Below, piece after piece: positions 57,376 through 64,000 of a DNA stretch of 64,000 bases. Source of the DNA: Phoronis australis (Eukaryota; Phoronida; Phoronidae); assembly GCA_002633005.1 (NCBI GenBank), contig NMRA01000049.1:83089-147088 (forward strand). Direction: 5' to 3'. Both the position numbers and the translations under genes were made by a program. The first letter of the stretch is position 1; the number at the start of each line of letters is the position of its first letter. Below the pieces are notes generated by a model that worked only from the letters and a program-made list of their open reading frames with translations, had not been told where the DNA came from and ran no database searches.

Positions 57376-60300
57376 CTCAGATGAAATACTTTTTGGTTAT
57401 CGCGCGCGCGGTCAAAGTTAACAGTAACCACAAAGTGGAGTTAGAATTCTTCGCCAAAGTCACCTGGATTCCTGTAGCTATGCTTCATCGAAGATATGTC
57501 TAGAAACAGAAAGAATCACTGAAGAAAGTAAGCGCCATTCTAGGTGATAATTTTACGTGTAGAATGTAGTTTTGACGAGGTGAAAACTTAACCAGTGAGC
57601 GGATTTCGCCCTGCCGCCCGTTTAAAATACACGGGATGAAATTAGTACAGAACACGATATAACGTATTGTAGGGCGAATCTGAATTTCATTTGCCATAAC
57701 AGCAATGCTTGTTTGGCATTTTTCAAACTAAACGGCTAAAAACACGAAGAAAATAACAGAATACATTCTGCTACCGTATTGGGCAAATGGCCAAACGACA
57801 AGCTTTTGCCCCACTTCCCGTGACGTCACAGTTAAGTCTCACTTAATCTCGCGTTATTGTTATAAACTCGCAAAAGGACTAATATGAAGTAACAGATGAA
57901 ATCACAACCTCAAANAATAACGAATTAAACAGGGTCTTCCAAATTGGCACATATGCTTGAAACTCAATTGAACCATAAAATAATCCCCGTTATGTTACAC
58001 TATCGCAATATCAAGGTACAAGAAGCGTATGTACCGTATGAGGAAGTCGTATGTGTTATTCTGACGTCACGCATATTTGGCAGTTGTCTAGTGACAAAAT
58101 GTTTGAACAAATTGTTTTTAAAAATAGCGTGTAACGCTTCAGATAACGGGTTTACAGCTATTTGTAAGTGAGTTTTTTGATTTCCGACAGTTAAATACTA
58201 TATAAATATACTTGGGCATATTCTTAATGAAGTAGTGAAAATACATAAAATACATACATGCGTATGGTAAGGTTATGGACAACGCTTTCGACAGCGATGA
58301 GTAACAGTGAGAAGTGGTGCTAACAAATGAATTCTGCTTCGAACTCGGTACAAACGGCTATATTTACACGTTTTTCGTTTTTTCCGTTATATAGGTAGAT
58401 TCATTCGCATTGCAGTGATCGTGACAAGGCATCTAATTTTCCAACGATGTCAGAAAAAAGAATAACAGCACAGAGTAAGCCCAAAATGCAAGCTGTGCAA
58501 TTACAAATAAGATGCTAAAATTTCCCATTCCGTATAAATGTTCAGGATGAAATCTCAAAAATTATTTTACAGTTTTCTAAATAATCATTTCATTTTCGTT
58601 TTATGCAATTTTTAAATTTTTATATAAAAGTCATGAACGTCCTGTATTGAAAGCCTCAAATGCAACTTAAAAACAATTCCTAAAGGCGTTTTTAGAACAG
58701 TACATGAATCATAATGTCTGAAATTTTCATAGGATCTTATTTAGCCATTTTTGAGATCAGGCGTTCCAATGATCATTTTTTGGGCTCTACGCGCAGAGTT
58801 AGTTATTCAACACGCAGAAATGGTCATTCGTCGAAGTCTAAGGTTTGCTTTTCGAAGATTGTTGTTTCCTATTTCTATAATAAAAGTACTATTGACTCTT
58901 TGAAGAAGAAATAAATTTTAAATAATAATATACATCAAAATTTCGGTTACGTTTAACTTTCGCTAAGGGATCGACGGCATTCATTGCACTTCGGAAACAG
59001 CACATAAACTAACTTAATCCAAGAGATGGTCGCTTGTTAACCTGACAACTCTAATAGTTGTCCTTTATCCTAACCCTAAGATTCTTTAAGCACCCCTATC
59101 CCAATAGATAGATTGAAACTCCTTTACTCGAAATTGGGGAGCCTTCATTTGAACTAAACAAATTACACCCGGTTCGAAGCGAGAAACAACACAGGAACAA
59201 AGTAACTTTTGAATAAAGTCGTCATCGCTCAGTACATATTTACAAATCAGATCACAAATTTCTTTGTTACACAACTAATACACTCGTACTTTTCTTCATA
59301 TACCAGACAACAAACGCAGAAAAACCTCCTATTTTAACAATTTTAGACTGAAGTTATTTGGGTGTATCAGGTCAACTTTCGCAAGATACCTCGGACGCAA
59401 ACGTGAATAACTGTAGAGGTCTGCGTGCATGCACAGAAACCAATAGACTGTTACAGAGGCCTTATACAACGGTAAAAGCCGCATTTCATGATTGATGAAC
59501 AGTCTTCTCCAAATTTGATTGTGCTCGTTCAGTTGTGTTACGAATATCATAGATCCAATTCGTTGTTATTGAAAAATCAGTTTTACTGCTCTAAAAACAG
59601 AAAAGAAAATTCCGATGACCAGACTGCTATTTTAGGCTTCGTTTGTTTCAGTCTCGGTCATCAAAAATAGCTCAAGCAAAATAGCGTCCCCGGCCAACAA
59701 CATCAACCAAAAAAAATGTAATTAAAATTCCAGCTAAAACGTTTTGTTATAGGTTGACGTAGGGAATTTCATTTTTGCGACCGGTAGAAATTTGACTTGA
59801 CAACCCTAATAGTTTTCGTTTATGCTCGCAGAGTTCCTCAACTCTCGGTCGCTGTTAGCGAACTAAAATCTGCTTTTTTGCGATGGCGGTCCTTACCTCA
59901 AGTTCTGCAAATCAGCACAGTTTCCACCGGTATTTTCCAGTGCTGTGATATACACAGGAAATGTTTCTATTACTATTTACAGTCCAGGAGCTAAGGCACG
60001 AAGATAGACCAAGAAAACTAAGAAATACATCGAAGCTTAAACGACGCACTACTGCAAAACTGTTGGCAAACTCGACCCATCCTGTCAATATTTTTTTTAC
60101 ACTCGCGTTGTGTTGTGAGCCGGTACAACGGAATGAAAAGAATCGGATGATCAAACTGAACTGAGTTGAGCTGTCTCAAACACGCAATGTGAACTCAAGG
60201 TTTAACTTTATTATTTTCATGTTGATTGAATCTCTCGACCTACTTTATTACGATCATTGTCAATTTTCAGCGCATCATTTGTCGTGTCAAATATTGTTTG

Positions 60301-60394
60301 CGACTTGACACTGACTGGTTTTCTTTTCAAGGAGCAAAAGCCAAGCATGACCGAAAACGTGTTGTGTAAATCATAATATGTCACATGTGATACC
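57376..60394. other. No confident gene; single N at 57915
   Basis: Unlike the Ns at 19948 and 28266, the N at 57915 is not accompanied by a repeated block within the window. Frames at 57944, 58714, 59797 and 59961 lack recognisable domains. Confidence 0.4.
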
Positions 60395-60545
60395 CACGGG
60401 CGGCGCAGCCCTGAACAAAGTGGAGGGGTTAAAGCCCCCTCAGCCCCCCTGTGGTGCACCGCCTATAGACCACGTGCGGCGTAGCACTGAAAAAAGTGGG
60501 AAGCGGGGCTATAGCCCCCCCAGCCCCCCATGGTGCGCCGCCCAT
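60395..60545. repeat. Two tandem GC-rich units with GGCGGCGCA/GCGCCGCC ends
   Basis: Two units of about 70-75 bp: GGGCGGCGCAGCCCTGAACA...GGTGCACCGCC and TGCGGCGTAGCACTGAAAAA...GGTGCGCCGCCC. Each has near-inverted ends and a C-rich core (AGCCCCCTCAGCCCCCC). The GC content is far above its surroundings. It is probably a mobile or satellite unit. Confidence 0.65.
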
Positions 60546-61301
60546 GATATCTTGTAAGCTCGCTAAATGTCGCAAGTCTAAACAGTTATTGAGGGACTGG
60601 GACGCGTGCGTCCAGGAATTGTTTCAATTTTTGTATTCCCAGACGGAATTGTTTCCGACAAATTTTTGATATTTTTGCATGGGTCTGTTTTAACTTGTGT
60701 ACTTTACAAACTGAAAATTCTTATAAATTTTGAAATACAACTTTACTGGTTATTCAACACTTTCACAGATAATCTTAATCGGCGTGGGTACCCTGCTTGG
60801 CATAACAAAAAGCCGAAACACACGGCAACAAGACTTTGCCGCAATGATGCAAAAAAAGTTCATATGGAATAAGTCGGTTATCCTACGTATGGTAAGGTGG
60901 GGCAAGACGCCCAGGGAGGGTAAAATGCCTACTAAAATTAAAGTAAAACGAAGCCCCATCTCACGGCGTCCTTTTGGGTGAACATCCAGTGACACCTAGC
61001 GTACCTCTGGACGAGACACCGAAGCACACGATCAAACGGTAAGTGGGCAAGAAGGTCTGCCTCAGAGAAACAAAAAGTGCGAAGAAGTAGAAAACGAGAC
61101 AAAGCTTTACTAAAAAGGATTTACTATCACAATTCATAGCTCTGAACGTATCCCGTTTTTTTCCCTTTTTAAGTAAAAGGTCCACAGTCTCAGAAAATCG
61201 AGCCCCCCAAATTATAGGCTGGGTGAGCGCATGCAACATAGCTGCAAACCAGTGTTTCATAAAACCGAAAATTTTGTGTTTCCTCGGTCGCTCAGCGCTA
61301 C

Positions 61302-61379
61302 CTGATGACTCATCGCGCGCTTTTGTCCCGGCCACCGGGTGGAGAGACCGTCTCGCCCACGGCGCGTTGGTGTTGGCAT
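61302..61379 (-). CDS. Candidate first coding exon, unassigned
   Basis: The minus strand encodes MPTPTRRGRDGLSTRWPGQK then RAMSHQ, ending at CAT CAG|GTAGCG. It sits in a CpG-rich island-like stretch (CGCGCGATGAG, CGCCGTGGGCGAGACGG) that could be a promoter. There is no homology and no second exon located. The longer frame through 61257-61628 is probably fortuitous. Confidence 0.2.
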
Positions 61380-62699
61380 ACTAAGGAAGGTGCACTGTGT
61401 CCCGCAAAGTATTTCAAGCGCTCGAACGGGAGTTGGCATTCCCGAAGTTTCAATTACAATCCATAAACACGCTACTCTCTGTTTCAGAAATTGATTGGTT
61501 AACTTCAAGGATGTGCTATGCCCCATGGTCAGCTGGAGATCATCCATGCGACACATCAAACAACTGTAAACTATCCAACGGAAACAATATCGCTTGAGTG
61601 ACGGACACCTATGCAGCAATAAAAACACTGAAATTTGTACTTAATTTTGGACAATTGTCAAAACTAAAGGGAAGTAAAGCAAGCCTGCTGTGATGTTTTC
61701 AGCAGTTATAAACACAGAATGAGTTTCCGTCAATCCCGAAAGACATCACCAAAATAGGAACATTTCAAACATCACATTCCAGACGACCTTAATATGTTGT
61801 ATGGCGTTTTTACGCGAAGTGTAAACGGAAACTTACGATCTCTCATGAGTTCTGGCAAAAGTCTCTGTTGAACCATCGGTGTAAAAACGCCGTAGGAAGT
61901 TAAGGAATTTTAGTGAAACATGAAGACTTTTGTAAGTACACACATTTTTTTAGGTCACCGACACCCAAAAACGAATGTGACTCCTTAATTCGGAAATTGC
62001 AAGTGAAACTTGCTGGTGAATTAACAAAAATAAATTATCAGTATTGAAGGCACCGGAAGGAAGAAATCGGTACAGGCATCACTGATGTTGTGTTCAACTT
62101 AGGCTCGAATGGACGTGCTATATTTAAATGTAAGTTTCGTTACAAGAAGACCACAATTAGACCGTGACTGACATCGAACCATTCGCTTTCTATGTATGAC
62201 GTCATTTTGAAATTTTGGACCCAGTCAAGTAAAATCAAATTGACAAATATGAAAACAATATTAGTAATCTGGCCGGACTTACCGTATTAAATTATTAAGC
62301 ACTTCGAAAATTAGTACCTGGACATGGATCCGGTCAGTCATAATCATTTCCAAACTTCCCGAGAGCATACAAAGAATACAACCGTTGTCGGAGCACGCCC
62401 ATTAATCCTCCAAACACATACCTTTATAAAAATTCCAATTGCTAAATTGTCCCCATGGACATCTCAACCAGATAAAAATCCAAGACATGCAAAATTTTGG
62501 AACTTGTGGTGTGACTGGAGATATTTACTCACATGTTTGGGTTCAAATGGCGTCACGATAGCGACAGATACGTCATCACTAAACATTCGAATTTCCTGCC
62601 ATTTGCCGAGGTGAAAACAAACTTAGCTTCGACGTGAAAATGGCGCTTGCCGAGCTATAGTTTAGCCTGTTCGATTGTTCTAGCGTTCGCTTGTCCACT

Positions 62700-62982
62700 A
62701 CATAATATGTCTTTTAAAGGCGAAGGCAACCTTTTTTCATGTCATTTTGAGCTAAAATAAGGTTGGTTGGTTATCCTAGACATATTTTCCACTTAATTAC
62801 AGCTTTTCGTAATTTTGTTAATTACTCGTCCGCTACTCCGGAAGTGACGTTTTAGGAGGCAAGCATTTCGCGCTAATTTCTTTTCATATAATGTGACTGT
62901 GAGAGATGCCGAGTCAGTCATTGTTCTACCTCGGTTGTGTTAAGTTACGTCGTCGTTTGCTTTGAATTACTAGTCAGTCAAC
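62700..62982 (+). promoter_or_regulatory. Probable 5' flank of the THAP gene
   Basis: TATA-less, with CpG and CGTCGTCG-type steps (GTTACGTCGTCGTTTGC) just before the ATG (context GTCAACATGC, A at -3). No specific factor site can be defended. Confidence 0.3.
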
Positions 62983-63989
62983 ATGCCACGCTGTTGCTGC
63001 GTACCGGGATGTACTAATTATCGTCTCACGCGCGCTTTGGGAGTACCTTAGCATCGCTTTCCGATGGATGACACACTTCGCCGTAGTTGGCTCGTTCGCG
63101 TGAAGAACGCAGCGTTACCCGTCCACGCAACGTACAGAGCAGTCGAGAATTACCGTGTGTGTGGCATGCACTTTCTGCCGTCCGATTACGAAAGGGATTT
63201 GTATGCTGAACTGATGAAGGTCCCTGCGAAACAACGCCTGAAGAAGGATGCCATTCCGTCTGTGTTGATTCCGGCAGTGCCCCGTCGCCACCCCCGAGAA
63301 GTGCGTTTTTGAAGAGAGAAGCCTCGCGAGCTGTGGCCAGTACAGTGACTGGAGCCAGTGGAGGCACTTCATCCACTGTCACCCGTGCTTCCGAACGTAC
63401 CCCAGAGCGTGCCATTCCTGGAACCAGTAGTGATTCACCCTGTTCTGTTTTCTCCAGCCCAGAGCCTCTAAGCAGCCCTGCAGCAATATTGAGTAGTGGG
63501 AGTGATTACAGGCACAGTTGGACACCCAGTGAAGAGGACAGTTCGTCGTCCACTGAACAGATCGGTGAGCCAAACTTTGATCAGTTTATTGTGGACTTGT
63601 CTAAAGTGTTGGAGCTATTTAGAAGGTGCCAAGTGTGTGACGATGGAGTCACACGACACGATGTAAGCAGTTTGGGTGCTCGGGTCACCATCCAGTGGAA
63701 GTGTGTCGCAGGACACTCTGGCAAGTGGGACAGTTGTTCCTCTGTCCGTGGTATGCCGGAGGTCCACTTAACCGTGTCCAGTAGTGGCTTGGCTTCGTCG
63801 AACTCTGAACAGCACAAGCATTCCATTGAGGTAGGCATAACAACGCACACAGTGCATTTGCACCAAGATGTGTCACCACGTCTGTCCTCAGTAGCCGCCT
63901 CGTTTCTCTCAACAGCTGCCTGTGCCTGTGCGTACTCTGCCTCGTTATACTCGGGCTCAAACATGTACCCACCCACTGAATGTCCGTGA
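62983..63989 (+). pseudogene. THAP-domain gene with in-frame TAG and frameshift (decayed or mis-sequenced)
   Basis: From ATG at 62983 the frame reads MPRCCCVPGCTNYRLTRALG, VP, then TAG at codon 23. It resumes HRFPMDDTLRRSWLVRVKNA, ending the domain with ENYRVCGMHFLPSDYERD and DAIPSV. All THAP landmarks are present: Cys5-x4-Cys10, FP, Trp, Cys-x2-His and the IPSV proline. The TAG falls exactly where an aromatic is usual before H-x-F-P. After about 63270 the frame must shift to continue as SGSAPSPPPRSAFLKREASR. That tail is Ser/Pro-rich, then Cys-rich (RRCQVCDDGV, WKCVAGHSGKWDS) as in other invertebrate THAP proteins. Two lesions in an otherwise well-kept gene suggest a young pseudogene or sequence errors. 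Confidence 0.75.
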
Positions 63990-64000
63990 AAAAATTCCTC

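Noticed and set aside
59961-60164. Basic 67-codon plus frame after an acceptor-like CTATTTACAG
   Set aside because: No recognisable family and no partner exon in phase; kept out of the features.
61837-61876. Minus-strand first exon MVQQRLLPELMRD with donor GATC|GTAAGT
   Set aside because: It lies between inverted copies of GGCGTTTTTAC (61803 and about 61880), so a small foldback is the likelier explanation.
62324-62614. 96-codon plus frame upstream of the THAP gene
   Set aside because: No domain and AT-rich composition; more likely chance.
63581-63976. 131-codon minus frame opposite the THAP gene tail
   Set aside because: It is the shadow of the plus-strand Ser/Cys-rich coding region.
1-64000. 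CRISPR arrays, operons, integrases or phage genes
   Set aside because: Direct repeats here are transposon monomers without unique spacers of CRISPR length, and the gene structure is clearly eukaryotic.

Overview
The window is eukaryotic nuclear DNA, most likely from a marine invertebrate. It is AT-rich, its genes are split by GT-AG introns of hundreds to thousands of bases, and most of the sequence is interspersed repeats: tRNA-derived SINEs, a non-LTR retrotransposon remnant, foldback elements and MITE-like hairpins. THAP-domain and P2X7-tail-like fragments also fit an aquatic invertebrate. I cannot fix the phylum. Four N tracts (19948, 28266, 29733-30137, 57915) show it is a draft scaffold. 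I see no operons, CRISPR arrays or prokaryotic features. LAYOUT, 1-30 kb: the clearest gene lies on the minus strand and reads from about 25.5 kb (or 19 kb) down to 1.8 kb. Eight exons with matching splice phases, two of them microexons of 36 and 41 nt, encode about 520 residues of ankyrin repeats. They end in a short segment that resembles the ANK-to-LRR junction of Lrrk-type (LRRK1/2, ROCO) kinases. The gene continues off the left edge. Its first recognised exon occurs twice, at 18811-19023 and 25307-25519, inside a duplicated block whose inner junction is a single N. This looks like two haplotypes joined in one scaffold. A second block of the same kind meets at the N at 28266. The introns hold several copies of a large repeat. 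It carries a roughly 455-bp higher-order unit of three roughly 150-bp monomers, each opening with a CTCF-consensus-like motif. The element has a 5' hairpin, a 3' hairpin and short terminal inverted repeats. LAYOUT, 30-45 kb: no confident gene. The stretch holds a scaffold gap, a 640-bp foldback built of inverted arrays of short units, further copies of the CTCF-motif element, a possible DNA transposon at 37.5-38.9 kb, and weak exon candidates near 33.4 kb. LAYOUT, 45-54 kb: a degraded minus-strand non-LTR reverse transcriptase, a THAP-domain remnant facing a P2X7-tail-like fragment, two phase-compatible minus-strand exons of an unknown gene (49.9-51.5 kb), a second SINE copy and a frameshifted C2H2 zinc-finger pseudogene. 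LAYOUT, 54-64 kb: a small secreted-peptide precursor at 55.05 kb with a signal peptide, a candidate amidated peptide and basic cleavage sites. The right edge holds a THAP-domain gene interrupted by an in-frame TAG and a frameshift. The genes show no evidence of acting together. The window is best read as one large intron-rich ankyrin gene plus isolated small genes and decayed copies in repeat-rich DNA.
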